NCBI GenBank assembly: GCA_001630475.1
Contig: KV419413.1
Span: 327,320-391,319 of the forward strand
Reading direction: 5' to 3'
Source of the DNA: Sistotremastrum niveocremeum HHB9708
Lineage: Eukaryota > Basidiomycota > Agaricomycetes > Sistotremastrales > Sistotremastraceae
DNA length: 64,000 nt
Shown here in pieces: positions 37,055 to 49,709 of this stretch. Made by a program: the position numbers and the translations under genes. Numbering within the stretch: the first letter of the stretch is position 1; every line of letters begins with the position of its first letter. The notes under the pieces were generated by a model. That model saw only the letters and a program-made list of their open reading frames with translations, was not told the DNA's origin and did not search any database.

Positions 37055-39066
37055 ATGGTCTTGCGACTCCCACGCACAGGCACGACGACGATATTCTCGA
37101 GCTCGACTTCAAGTTCGGTTAAGATGTCTCAGAAATCGATGCGGATGTTCATACAGGCCCGCTCTTGTGGAAAGAGACACCCTAGCATTCACATCGGAGC
37201 CGCCGCACGAGCGATGCCTAGAGGGGTCAGATGTGAATCGCAGGTGGCATCAACCAGTCTCAGACGAGTCCATACGAGCTCCCCCAGATGGTCACCCCCC
37301 TCCTCCAAAAAGAGCTTACAGACGTTCAAGTCAGCCTCCTTTTCACTTCCCAAGTCTCGAACTAACAACCGAGTCAAGACTCGCAGACATAGGCGAAGGA
37401 ATCACAGAATGCGAAATAATCCGCTGGTCAATCGCTCCAGGTCAAAAGATATCCGCATTTGATCCACTTTGTGAAGTACAATCTGACAAAGCGAGCGTGG
37501 AGATCACGAGCCCTTTCGATGGAGTTTTGAAAGAGGTTATGGTGAAAGAGGGGGAGGTAGCGAAAGTCGGAGCGGGGCTTTGTGTCATTGAAGTTGATGC
37601 TGAAGGAGAAGACGCAGAAGGAGGTGCTAGCGTCGAAGAAGATGTTGTGGATATGGAGGAGATAAAGAAGATCGAAAAGAAGATCGAAAGGTCGTCTATG
37701 CCTACGAGGCCATCTACGCCATCTTCGGCCTCATCTTCATCCCCAGAAGCACGACCTCGACGTCCACATCCCCTCGATCCAAATTATACTCCACCACCAC
37801 CTCCCAAACCTTCGTCTTCGTCCTCCACACCGCCATCCGGGAAATCTGCCAGAGACGTTCTCGCCACACCCTCAGTCCGACATCTAGCACGTCAAAAAGG
37901 CATCGATATTACTCTACTAAGCCCTGGGTCCGGCAAGGGTGGTAGGGTTGAGAAATCGGATATCGAGACGTATCTTGCATCCTCCTCTACGAGCGTAGAA
38001 ACGACGGAAGGAGCGAAGGCTTCACAACCAAGAGAAGAGGGAATGGAAACAGTGGTTGAGTTAGGACGGACGAGATGGGCTATGTGGAGGGCTATGACGA
38101 AGGTACGTATGCTATCAGTCATCTCATACATCTATTCATTGTCTCTTCGTATAGAGTCTCGACATTCCTCACTTTGGGTACGTGTCACATTGAACTTATC
38201 CTGTGCCATCATCCTGACACGCTCATAGATATTCAACCTACCTCGATATCACCTCAATCCACCAGCTTCTGCCGATCTTAAACGTCAACATACCCCCTCA
38301 CTTCCTCCTTTCTTCTCATCCCATCCATTCCTCCCAGAAACCGGTCTCGATATCGCCGTTGTCGATATACGGAGCGAATCCTCCGCCGCCGCCCAGTGTA
38401 GATGAAACAGGAAGATACGCGAAGTTGACATACCTTCCCATCCTTCTGAAGACTCTATCGAAGGCAATGATGGAATGGCCTCTTTTCCGCTCCTCCATCA
38501 CACCCTCACCATCTTCCACCTCAACACCCTCAGCATCGCCGCCAGATGCAAAAGCGAAGCCAACGCTAACAATACGGCCCACAGCCGATATATCACTGGC
38601 CCTGTCCACTCCTACAGGTCTCTACACGCCTACCCTCCTTTCGGCATCCTCCCTTTCAATTTATCAAATAACATCCACCCTCCGCCGATTCCAATCTCTC
38701 GCTCTCTCATCCAAACTTACTCCAGCAGAAATGCCGAAGAAGGGAGGAACGATCAGTGTGAGTAATGTAGGATCTATCGGGAAGGGGGAATTTGCGAGTC
38801 CAGTTCTGGTTGAAGGAGGCGGCGTTGCGATCGTCGCTATTGGGAGGGCGAGATGGGTTAGAGAATGGGATCTGAGCGAAGCGGATGTCTTCGATTTAGG
38901 AGGTGGAGTTGGAGGAATGAAGACGAAGAAGGGCCCGAGATTGATTGTGGGCGTTAGTTGGAGTGCGGATCATAGAGTCGTTGAAGGTGCTGAGATGGCT
39001 GCGTTTGTGGAGTGCTGGAGAGGGTGGGTTGAACATCCTGAGCGATTGATTGGCGATGGTCGATGA
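37055..39066 (+). CDS. DBT: Branched-chain alpha-keto acid dehydrogenase E2 (dihydrolipoyl transacylase)
   Basis: Mitochondrial core of the BCKDH complex; transfers branched acyl groups from lipoate to CoA in Val/Leu/Ile breakdown. Exons: 37055-37329, 37379-38102, 38155-38177, 38229-39066; 619 residues. The presequence contains SLRRVHTSSP, a matrix-processing-type site. The lipoyl domain runs from KLADIGEGITECEIIRW to the lipoyl Lys129 in SDKASVEI. The E3/E1-binding domain is LATPSVRHLARQKGIDITLL. A 23 bp exon joins AMTK to SLDIPHFGYSTYLDIT of the catalytic domain, which ends SWSADHRVVEG. The usual DHRV(V/I)DG has Asp where this has Glu. The true start is uncertain: in-frame ATGs at 37124 and 37214 give shorter presequences. 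Pro/Ser-rich linkers join the domains as usual for E2. Confidence 0.88.
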
Positions 39067-41841
39067 GAGTCATCCACAAAATTGTAATATTCTATTGGTC
39101 CCGTAGGCCGTAGCAGAGTCATGGACTCATCTTCCGCAAAGAGTTTTATTGCTTTCACGCGCTGTGTAGTACTTCGAGTCCACTTCATCTGTACATATAT
39201 ATTCTCAATCAAATGCAGATACTTTCATTGGAACGTATACATATTATTCATAAAGTATCGAATTTCTCCCTAGTTTCTACGAGCCTGAGAACAAGATGAC
39301 GAAGTTACCGTAGAGTGAGCGCTGGATTCGAGTCCATGTCTCAGCTCAATCCCTAAATTGAACTAATCTGCCTAAGCGACCTCAACCGCGCCCGCGACCC
39401 CGCCTTACCATCGCCTAAGCATCCTTACTAGTACCAGCGATGCCGTACCTCATTTTGGAACTATAATTATAGAAATTTCTTTGAAAGGAGTCGCCGGTGA
39501 TCTTCGAACGAGTCTGATCAGCTGAGCGCTTGTCTTCTATGAGATGGGAGAATGCATCCAAGAGGAGCAAAACGGTCATTATACGTTGTCAGAATGATCA
39601 TGCATCATGAATGACCGTTAGTATCCGATGGTGGGGGAGCGTGATCAGCTTCTTCAGCTGGCGGCTTATCTGGCCAGTAGTGCTGTCGATATTCGCGATA
39701 TTGGCCGTCTGATGTCTGATGTCGAGAGAAGCCTGGCGATACCGAGTGTGGCCTTAACCGACGTTCCTTGACCTGACAATGTTTAAGCGAAATATTATCC
39801 GAGCGACAAAGAAACTCCTTGATCGTATCAGATCAAGGGTATTGCAGCCGATGTCACCAGCGATAACGATATCCGTCAAGTGCGATTGAGCGCAATGAAA
39901 ACGATAATTAATGTCGCCAGTAGTCAAGAGATATAGCCGCTATCTCGCCAAAGCCCAGAACTAGAACAAGCACAGCACTACTATGGCTCGAGACTCCGAG
40001 TCCGTTGTGATCGGAAACGTAGAAGAGAAGGAGAGGCACCGGCAGTCGATTTCCACATGGTAAGGACGAGCTTAAGTCACGGCGAGGTGAGGCGGACAAG
40101 GCGGACAATGTAGCCTCGAGCCTCAGGAGAGCGTCTTTGCATTCTTTGATTCGAGACAGTCCTAGACAAGCCGAATGAACCGATACCAAGAAAATTTTAT
40201 ATCCGCCAGAAGAGCCGCACAACGCCATGTGTACTGTATACTCCGGTCAAAACGTCCGATCCTGCATCGGTGTAGATGGTCGTGGCATCAATATGCATCA
40301 ATATTGACTATAGGTTACCGGAGGCAGGGCGCCAATGCGGCCGAAATCGGCAATTTGGGAATTTAGGTGCGATTTCGGCCGATTTAACGACCTGGTGAAA
40401 GATTGGTGGCGAAGAGACATATGGTAGTATGGAGGTCGACGGTGGGGTTGGAAATGGTTAGCTTGGACTCTCGTTGGGGGATCTGCGCATGGGCGTGCGC
40501 GCTAGGAAGTCGCTGGCTATTTCCCCGGGTGTACATGACAGTCCGACGTCAGATCGGTCGAGTTGCAATGAGTAAGCTGAACGCAATCCGTGATAGCGAT
40601 GGAGTTGGGGGCCACCCTTGACGACAGAGGTCCAAGAGGCGTCTTGCGAAAAATTTCGCAAGTTCTCTTTTTGATCTGCAGTTCTTCAACACAGCTGAGA
40701 CACCGCGCAGAGACGCCGTTTCGAGTCCGATGTCATTGGGCCGGCGATCCCATATCGATTGTTTTATCTTGAATGAGTACAATTTTGGGTGTGAGACGCT
40801 CATCGATGAGCCGATCAGAGTCTTCGGAGTCGAATCTATTACTAGCAGAGTCGCTGTGACATTGTCAGTCAGCCACGAGATCATTGATAACCGGCGTGCG
40901 ATGTAGCAGGCGATGCTCACCCTCGATTGCTTGATTATCGATACATCGATTACATTACCGACAACGACGAGTCGGCATAATATTCAGAGTCGCTGGCCAT
41001 GGGAATATCCAAGGGCCGAATTGCCGCCACTTTCTTCTCTTGAATAGGATGTCCCCAAAGCGAACGTTCGAGCTGTCTGAGGGTGTTTCCGACTTTCCGA
41101 GGGTGCCAGCCAAAGTCTCTCTCTTCGTTGTCCAGACGGGGTCGCTAGTTACCGGTTTCTGCGCCCGGGCGCGGACAACTTCCGTTAAAGTACATGACCT
41201 TAAGCAAAGGCATGAGCTGACCACAGGAAGCATAGAGAAGCCATTGCTGGCGCAACTATTGTGAGCCGTGTGGATACTACGTGGCCGCCGTGCTTATCAT
41301 TCGAGCTCCATCCTACTAGCGCTTTGATCAGCTGGATGACTTGTCGAATCGTCTCGACACCACAAGTCGCTAAGTACTGACCTCACTTTGAGACATAGAA
41401 CCCTTGGACTTAACAACCCTTGATCCACATGAGCGCATGGGACCGGCGATGTAAGCTTCCTGCGACCCCTTCTCGAAGTTGCCGCGACTGGATCCAAGGG
41501 CTCGGTCTCGGATCACCAGACTTGTACGGTCCATCCTAAACCATCTGGTCACCGCATCCGAGCACCGAATCTTTGTTCTGTCTCCTTGTAATTCAATCCA
41601 ACTAGATGGGCTGGGCTCCCTGACTTAGCGATGTCGTACCTGATCAGGGGTTCTCCTGACTAGTCGGAGGCCGCTCGACGCTTTGCTATAAAGGCTCCAC
41701 TATACATCCAGTCTTTTCGATCTCCAGCTCCTCCTCGGTCTCTGTCCTATCCTCTATATCGGCGGCCGTCGTATACAAAGCTATCGCTTATAACAACCCT
41801 CTCGCTCTACCAACCCAATTACACCACCCACCCCGTCCACA
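39067..41841. other. Gene-poor stretch with a GC-rich inverted repeat
   Basis: 2.8 kb without a supportable gene. An 11 bp perfect inverted repeat, GGCCGAAATCG (40339-40349) and CGATTTCGGCC (40370-40380), forms a potential hairpin with a 20-base loop. The right end carries the promoter of the 41842 gene. Confidence 0.45.
41687..41692 (+). promoter_or_regulatory. TATA box of the 41842 gene
   Basis: TATAAA about 150 bp before the ATG, followed by a long C/T-rich leader from about 41710 to 41830. This is the form of a strong fungal promoter. Confidence 0.5.
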
Positions 41842-42186
41842 ATGCCTTCATTGTCCACCACTTCGTCAAGGTCTTCAGCCTCTTCTGTATGTCTCACTCT
41901 TACCATGTCTCGATTACGGAAGCTAATCACCACTCATAGTCCTCATCGTCCATGGCACCCTCCAAACACTCGTCCATGACGTCTCTCTTCTCCCTCTCCC
42001 CTCTTATCAAGAAGAAATCTCAGGCCACACCGTCGGCTACCACCGTGAGTCATTTTTCTAGATAACCGATGTTGAACAACCGACTGAGTAACTTTATTGT
42101 TTTAGTCACCGTGGCCCCGACTCGCTGATGATGAGATCCTCGACGATGATAACCTTGCTTGGGTCAAGATCCCCAAGAGACGTTGA
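41842..42186 (+). CDS. DDNLAW-tail small protein 1 (76 residues)
   Basis: Unrecognised Ser-rich small protein. Three exons with clean GT/AG sites and phase-0 junctions: 41842-41886, 41940-42044, 42106-42186. It begins MPSLSTTSSRSSASSSSSSM, has a basic patch (LIKKKSQ), then SPWPRLADDE and the C-terminal signature ILDDDNLAWVKIPKRR. No signal peptide or TM segment; likely soluble and mostly disordered. The D-D-N-L-A-W tail recurs in the genes at 46909 and 48577, also in the last exon, defining a local three-member family. A TATA box and C/T-rich leader suggest high expression. A long C/T-rich 3' UTR follows. Function unknown. Confidence 0.65.
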
Positions 42187-45100
42187 GCCATTCATAGCTC
42201 ACCGACTCTTCCTCATTCATCCCGCTCCCGTCCCGTCGATCTCTCATTTCATGCCTTAATCCCGTCTCATTCCGCTCCTCGCCCTCCTTCACCTCTCATT
42301 CCTGTTCCTCTCCCGTCGGCTCCATCTATCCACCCTCTCATTTGCCTAACACCACCCTGATCCTCTCACATTCATATCGCCCGGCATCTCAACCACGCTC
42401 ATGATCACCTCTACCTTCTATTCTTCCCCGCCCTATATCACCTCGGACACATCAATATGACGAGTACTTGCACTACTATCCTCGTCCTTCTCAATACAGT
42501 CATCATGGTGTACGGTCCGGGAGGAGGTAGAGGGGGGTATCCATCTTAGGATATCATTGCGTTACTTAAGGATTGGTCTGCGGGATGGATTGGGAATCGA
42601 AAACCTCTACTGATCTCGCCTTTTCTTTTGTCGTTGCATTGCATTCTGATTTCCATTATCGGGACATTGCATCTCATCCCTTTTATTCTTCACCGTCATC
42701 TTCATCTTTCCGTTAGGGTCTTAGAGTATGTACATGTACACGCATTTATGTTTCGGTAAATAATACTGCTGTTGGCGAACCTACGCTGCACATATAATTC
42801 GGCTAAGTATCCGGAGCGTAACCACTGAAGGCATGAGACCGTGATGGATGAGATACGAACTCAAGAATACAAAGACTTCGACTACGTATTCCAGACCTCA
42901 CGACGGTCTAATGACTCCAAATACAGACCTTCCTTCGTCCATCCTTTTCGTAAGAAGATACCCAACCACATGATCAGTGAGACTACTCACAACATCCCTC
43001 ACTCCCTCGGCCATACCTTCACCCCACCCCGGTCGCCCCTAACACCTCACGAATCAGACCAAAAAGCTCGCATCCGACTTCGAAGCTAGCAGAGCGCTCC
43101 GTCGTCTATGGTCCTGGCTTGAGCAAGAGGTGAGCTGATGATTTCTCGAACGAGCCGTCTGAAGCCGAATCTGGAACGTCGAGTCTCGCGCTGATTTCGG
43201 GGTGCTTGCTTGATATTCCAGGCGCGTGCCAACGTCGATGACAGGAAAGAAGACACAAAAGAAGAACTACTGGACGGACATCTTGTAGCAACGTGCGTCA
43301 AAATTTGGACTCGTTGACTTTCCGAGACAACAGAATGCCAGGATGATGTTCGTAAGCTCGAGCTCCCTGGGCGTCGATCATGAGCGCTTCCCGCTAATCA
43401 ACAAAGTGATAATTGATGATTGATCCACTCTTCTTCCTCAATGCAGGGCTCTCAGACTGCCAAAAAAAGGTGGGAGAACGGCTTGCTCATGGGCCACCAG
43501 CTCAGGAACAGGAACATCACCAGTGGCGTTGACAGGGCTTTCGATCTACGATCAGAGAGCTGATCAGAGCTAGGCAAGAAGGTTGGAGAGGAAGCGTCGT
43601 TGACAGATTTGACAGCTGGTGCAGGCACCAAGAAGGCTCGGAAATTGCGTCAGCTTACTCCGAGCTCTGAAACCGGAGAAAAACTTTTCAGACTCCGCTG
43701 AGCCGGATGACGGATGCTTCCATAGCCGGGGGGCCGAAACGGCCGAACCAATGTCTTCGTTTCGTCCGTCCTCGTTGTCTTCTCGAAAAACAACACTCAA
43801 AGTTTTCTAGATGTCTCGGTACATGCGAATGGAGATATCGTGCGATACATTATTATCAAAAGATTGCCCGGGGTTCAATGATCACGACACGGCGGAATCA
43901 ATTCGCGTATGCAGGTTATCATTTGATCCATTTAGCAGCATCCAGGAACGAATTTGAGATTAGCGGCGCGCGATTTGCTTTACGCGACACAAACACGCCA
44001 GGGTCGACAAAGGCACATCCAGCTTCATATTTGAATCCGAAGCTACACCCTGGCCCCAGCAGAGTGGGTTATAGAGATCAGCAAAGTGTAATAGACTTTC
44101 CTAGGCGAAAGTTGAGTATTGAAAATAAGAAATGGCTCAGGCACGTCCGGGGGTGCCGTCACTACGGCGGTTGAATGATCCTTCCTGACGCTGACTGAGG
44201 TTTGCAACCCTTAATGAAGATAGGATGAAGAGTTCAAGACAACATATTGTCGAATTCCTGAGCATGAGAACAGCATGGTTCACAGCATGAGAACAGACAG
44301 GGAAACGTTTGACGCGGTGAAAATGAGGCCACTGCGCAGGTAAGGGAACGTTTGAGAGGACGGGCGGACGAACTCGCTCCGGACAGGTTTGCAACTTTGC
44401 AAACAAGAGCAATTGGTGTGAACATTGGCGAGTTGATAAGTGATTGTGCAGGGGCTTTTCGAGATTCTTCTCAGACCTGAGGTGCCGAACAGACAACGAC
44501 AGATGGAGAATAGCATAGAAAGTCCAAGGGGATTCAACGGGTTCAATGTATACAAAGCTTGATCGTGAAATCGACAAAAGGCGACCACTTTTCGGCAGCC
44601 GAGATTCCTGGGAACCAAGATCCATTTGGTAGATGGCTGTGAGGGTCGACATTGAGTGCAGCACAGGCAATTGAGCGAGGATCAAGGTACGAGATCTAAA
44701 CCTGAGCTCCATCTACCTGAAGGACACTAGCGTGGGAGGCGATGAATCAATGATAATAGAAGTGATGCCGAGCGAATGGAAGAAGGGACTCAGGTGATCG
44801 TGATGTATGACGCAGAGAGGGGGAAAGCGATGTATTTCGTGGGAGAGAGCGACCCACTCACGATGATTTGGTTCCTTTTTATAAGTTTTCTTCGATAATG
44901 ATGGTTATGTTTACTTCCTGGGGTTCACTCAATCATTACTAGCGTTGTTCATGAAGTGGTTAGACTGCGGCCACATTCGCGGTTCCGTCAAGGATCCCCG
45001 AGGGAACGTTGCAATTTTCCCAGGATGTGCTGACAAACCAAGTTGAGAATCTTCATAAGCACGAAAATATTCGAGGGCCCTCCAGAGCCGCTTAGCATAA

Positions 45101-46908
45101 GACGAGGTGAAGGCGTCAGTCGGGCAGGCGTCGTACGGATCGAGGACTGATGCGGCCACAAGTATCTGGCGCGTGGCGCGCTATTTTGGACGGTCCTAAT
45201 ACGAAAAGCGTGGCATGAACTCTCTGTTTGGGGATCGCTTTCCCAGCTCTGAACAAAATTGCAAAACGATCAGTTCAAGCTGCTCTGGGTTCTTCCGGAG
45301 AGCAGAGAATGAGACAATTCGAAGTTGCACGGGTCAAATGAGAAGACAGTGTCGGCGAGTCGGTTCGTGCGGAGTTTGTAGCGAAGACTCGACTCGGATA
45401 CAACACCACGAAAGTCGTGAGAATACGTCGAGGTGGCAAATAAATCACGTGAGAGTATCGATGCAGTGTGATCCGATGCCCTGGGGGTTGTCTTCCAGTG
45501 AAAGGCCCCATTGCGAACGAGCTACGATCTCGCAGGAGACAGTGCAAGATGCACCAGGGTCTAAAGGGCGGTACGTATGGATGTCTCACTTGATTTTCGT
45601 GATGATTACAGCATGAAACGTACCAGAACAGTCGAGCAGGTGGATGTGCGCCATCACAATATAAGGTGGGTGACCTCATAATGCACTTTAGTATCAGTCT
45701 TCCCAGTTTCGAGATGACCGCGGCGGGCGAGACGCTGATGCTGCGAGAGCATGGAGCAGAAGTTTTATTTCTTTGCGGGAAATGAAGTCGGCCGGTACGG
45801 TGTGCGTAATAATGTCATTGAACTTGAAGAGCACGTGAATGGAGAATTTGGATCTGACCTAAATGCTGTGCCAGGTTGTGGGCGCTTGCGGGGAAATACG
45901 GGACGAACTGGCTCTGCATTGACCTTAGCGCAGGTTTCGTAGGTTGTAGGACGACGTACGGCGACTGATGGACTGGCCAACTGCTGAAGTCTAACCCGAG
46001 TCTGTCGAAGACCGAGGGCTCGGTTGCGCAGACGTCGGCGAATCCTGGATCAGTGCAGGGGCGTAACCACCTCTTCTCCAAAAGTGACAGGCAATTTGTG
46101 GGGAAGAAAGGTATAGATGGGCTGATAAAACGTCAGCGTGACGGTATGAGCAATTGGCGGCCTAAACACGAGGTACCTAGCAAGATGCCAGCGTGAGTGC
46201 AAGTTCGAAGGAAAAGGATACTGAAACAGCGGGGTCGGATATCGGATAAAACACTTCTCTTGAAGTGCCTTTCACCGGTGCTTGCCTCGCGCTTTCCCAT
46301 CTCCAGAGATTTGCGGGTTTATCTATGAAGAAGAAGTCTGTTCCACTGCCTTCAGTCTTAGGATCAGCGCGGTGCCCTGAAGCCTGATGAAAGGCGAACT
46401 CCCAGCGCCTTCATTTCGGTCGGCATTCTGGTGGCCTTCAGGATGGATATTCCACCCAGCGGCAAGGGAAATTAAAGTGGAACGACAGACAGGAGCCAAT
46501 GCCTTCGTGCGCAGTCGCAAACTTTCACGTATAAAAATACTTCTTACTTGGCTTGCTGGGCGGGACGCCATTTTACCAGAATGGTTACATATGAAGCAAC
46601 GGCGTCTCCTAATTCTGGCCCTTGGACATAGTCCCCTGGAACGGCGCCGTGTTGTAACGAACGGATTCTGGACTTCTTCCTGAGGCCCTAGATGTGATCA
46701 AGGACGTGATCCCCCCGGAGTCGGAACATCGAGGATGACCTACGGCTTCCTCCACCCTTGAAGGCTATATATACGTCTTTAGGAACGTCCACACCCTTCA
46801 ACAGGCTTTCCACCCCGCTTTTTCTTCTGCGCAAGACCTGCTCTCGAGCTTTCACTAGCCCGACATCAACGATAATCGCCACCTCCTTATCGACAAACTT
46901 TCGGAATA
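42187..46908. other. Gene-poor stretch of 4.7 kb
   Basis: The first about 500 bp look like the 3' UTR of the upstream gene. The rest has only motif-free short frames, the longest 191 codons on minus at 44712-44137. No transposon protein, tRNA or satellite was seen. The right end holds the TATA box of the next gene. Confidence 0.45.
46766..46773 (+). promoter_or_regulatory. TATA box of the 46909 gene
   Basis: TATATATA, 136 bp upstream of the ATG, followed by a C/T-rich leader. The spacing is close to that of the 41842 paralogue. Confidence 0.5.
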
Positions 46909-47557
46909 ATGACCTCTCCTGCGACATCTCCTATGGTCTCCCCGACTGAGTCCCCTTCTATGTCACCTATCCAACGCTCTCCATCTCGCGCAGAGTCTTC
47001 TAATTCGGAGGTAAGGTTCCGAGCCTTCTTCAAGATGCGATGCGGTTTATTCATCGTGCGACTCAGGCCGGCTCCATCGTGAGTCTTCGGCGGTCGTTGA
47101 GCCGCGCATTACCTCTCAACGTTGGTGCATTCCTTGGCATATCATTGTCTGGTCCCTTGATTAATCGAGCGATTATAGAAGCTTCAAACGGCATTGCGAC
47201 CTCGGAGACACACATTCGATCCATCTCAGACTGAGCCTTACGAACAAGTACGCCTTTCTACCTTCTCCACAATCAACTTTCCTCGCTTACCTTGAGCGCG
47301 CGCTAGCAAATTGCCACTCTCACACAAGCACCTCCAACACCTCACAAGAAGGCTCCTACTCGTCGATCTACCTTGGGCGGAGATCGTAATCCTCCTTCCT
47401 ACAAGACCGTCCCGGTGAGCCATTATGAACATCCAAGATTTATCCGTTATCTTATCTGGGGAAACAGCCCGTCACGAACATGCGACCTTTGTTGGAAGAG
47501 CATGAATTCATCGATGAGGATAACATGGCTTGGGGAAAACCTACCAGCCCTTGGTAG
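46909..47557 (+). CDS. DDNLAW-tail small protein 2 (about 105 residues)
   Basis: Second member of the local family. Model: exons 46909-47010, 47230-47247, 47307-47414, 47468-47557. It starts MTSPATSPMVSPTESPSMSP with a Ser-Pro-rich run, then a basic middle (APPTPHKKAPTRRSTLGGDR) and ends EFIDEDNMAWGKPTSPW. The tail aligns with LDDDNLAWVKIP of the 41842 protein. The first intron (219 bp) is unusually long and may hide a further small exon; the last two exons are well supported by splice sites and frame. The Ser-Pro repeats could be kinase targets (inference). Function unknown. It faces the third member at 48050-48577 tail to tail. Confidence 0.55.
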
Positions 47558-48049
47558 ACGCTCATGGTTTTGACGCTGCCGGAGCGGGATGTGGAGTGCT
47601 GTGTACGATAGAGAAGCATTCTGAGTTGACGCTTATCATGAGTTTACGATCTTATGAGTTTTATGTATACCCTTGGCAAGACATTATATCTCCATAGGTA
47701 TTACTGCCTAGATGCCGATTTTGTTCAGTCGTTCGGGAATCAATAGGTTCTTCTGAGTCGGTCACTGGTCCAAGCATATCGATTTAATACGCAACACACC
47801 ATAAGAATGTCAAGGTATATGGTCAAATTTCTAAAGCGCTACGACGAAGACAATGACATAATGATATTACATGATCATCGCTAACAGATAGTGGAGAATA
47901 GATAGTGGATATCGTAGAAGATAAGAATGATAGGCAAGTTCGTGGTCCGGGTATCGAAAGATCTGGGTACGTAGTATCTCATCACGAGGAAGAGAAATAA
48001 GCGAATGCTCAAGCAACTCTCCACCGAAGTGGAGAGACCAAGTTCGTCA
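47558..48049. other. Intergenic between convergent paralogues
   Basis: 492 bp of probable 3' UTRs between the converging DDNLAW genes. No other feature. Confidence 0.45.
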
Positions 48050-48577
48050 TCATGACGAATGGGATGCCCGTCTTGATTTTCTGGGTATTCTCACCCAGGC
48101 CAGGTTATCATCATCAAGACAATCATCCGAATCATCACCGTCATGCGCAGCGGACACGGTTCGTCCTCTCAAAGGTAAATGTGGTGCAGAGGAAGACGTG
48201 ACTGCGGCCGAAGCTCGCAGAGCCTGGGCAAGATCGCTCGCGGAGAGGGGTGCTGCGAAAGGAAGATTGGCGGAATAAGGAGGGGGAGGGGTGCGACAAT
48301 CGTACTCTCCTGAGAAATCGTGCAAGGAGTCGAAGGTCGTCTGATGAAATAGGAGTGTGAGAAAGAGGTCGATCGAGTGAACGACTCATTTGCGCGCTTA
48401 CCTCAGTAACTGACGGTTGGGCCTCTCGATGATGTCTACGGCTGCCGCTGGAGCCGAGGATTCCGTGAGAACGCTGGGACCAGGGGTAAGTCTGGAAGTT
48501 CAACACTCGATGTTTGGGAGACTCACTTGTAAGATGGAGGAGACGATGGAAGAACGGGATGGGGATGGGGCACGCAT
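48050..48577 (-). CDS. DDNLAW-tail small protein 3 (143 residues)
   Basis: Third member of the local family. Exons 48577-48527, 48491-48402 and 48340-48050, all phase 0. It starts MRAPSPSRSSIVSSILQTYP, passes through SRRHHREAQPSVTETTFDSL and the proline stretch RTPPPPYSANLPF, and ends SDDCLDDDNLAWVRIPRKSR plus a short basic Ser tail. LDDDNLAWV(K/R)IP is identical to the 41842 protein except for one K/R change. No signal peptide or TM segment. A TATAAG element on the minus strand near 48710 and a C/A-rich leader precede it. Likely soluble and largely disordered. Function unknown. Confidence 0.65.
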
Positions 48578-49709
48578 TGTGATGGAGTTGTTAGGAAGGA
48601 TGTCGCTGATGCTTTGCGGTGTCTGTGGACGATGAAGCTCTTTTAACTTCGAGGATTGGCGAACACAGTTGATGGGGACATGATAATGCCATCAAAGAGC
48701 AGTTCTTATAGTAACGAAAGACCTCGGCTGCCGCTATGGTGCGGGGTGAAATCGCCAGACGAAGGAGTCACGGGTCATGGACAGACATCAGTTCGGTCAT
48801 AGTTCCGCTAAGTTGAGGCATTAGTTCGTGGATCTTATCCGTATGAGTCCAAGCGGCCTCGAACGTACCTCGACTAGCCGCCCTTCATTATGAAAGAAGA
48901 TTTATCATCTTAACCGCCTCTAGATATGGTCGATGTTCTGGATAAGGTAACCGATTCTTTGGTTTGGTGTGGGAGTCGTAGTACTGCTTTTGTCGATGAT
49001 GCAAGCGAGGGCGGCCGACCAGGGCTGAAGCTTGGAAAAAGAATCATGCCTACTGGTGCGTTCGGTCACCAATATTCGAGAGCCCCTTGGTTGGACCGAT
49101 ACCCCAATCGCAAGATCAATGGCGTCTGGACTGTAACTGTTCCAACGGCGGCCGTAGACGCTTGATGTATCAACGGGACCAGTGTCGACAAAACATCGCG
49201 TAGTTATTGTCTTGTACTAGTTTGCAGTTTGTATCTCGAACTGTTGGGGGACAGTGGAACAATCAGCGTGGACATCAGAATGCAACGCCGAGAGAACGGG
49301 AGACGCACCGGCTGCGTCTGATGACTACCAGGCACTTGTCCAACGACGGATATGGTTCCGGTCTTCGTGCGGACTGCTACGGCCCCTCCGGTTGAGCGGA
49401 CGGAGCCACGGATCACTGTCGCAGATGGGTCGCTCGTTTTCGAGGTCGAAGATATGGAGACGGGATCAAAGCCGACACTGCCTGGAGTGTGACATTCCGG
49501 CCATGTCAAAGAGTAATCTAATCGCTGGAGATAGCTTGATGCGCAAAGGGGGGTATCAAGCCATGTAAACGTCGTACAATCGAATTGGTAGTCAGCACCA
49601 ATGTGGCCGGAGTCGAGAGAATGGAGCATCCGACTGGCGGGCTCGCAATTTCGGCCTCTTCGAGGCTTGGAAATCGATCATATTTACTGAAAGTCTTGAC
49701 ACCTCATCG
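48578..49709. other. Intergenic, nothing recognised
   Basis: 1.1 kb upstream of the tRNA. It holds open frames on both strands, such as 141 codons on minus ending at 49204, without motifs or splice support. Confidence 0.4.

Noticed and set aside
44137-44712. 191-codon minus-strand open frame
   Set aside because: No motif, no homologous local paralogue and no splice-linked extension; composition looks random.
49204-49629. 141-codon minus-strand open frame
   Set aside because: No domain or splice support. The start of the frame is unconvincing and there is no paralogue.
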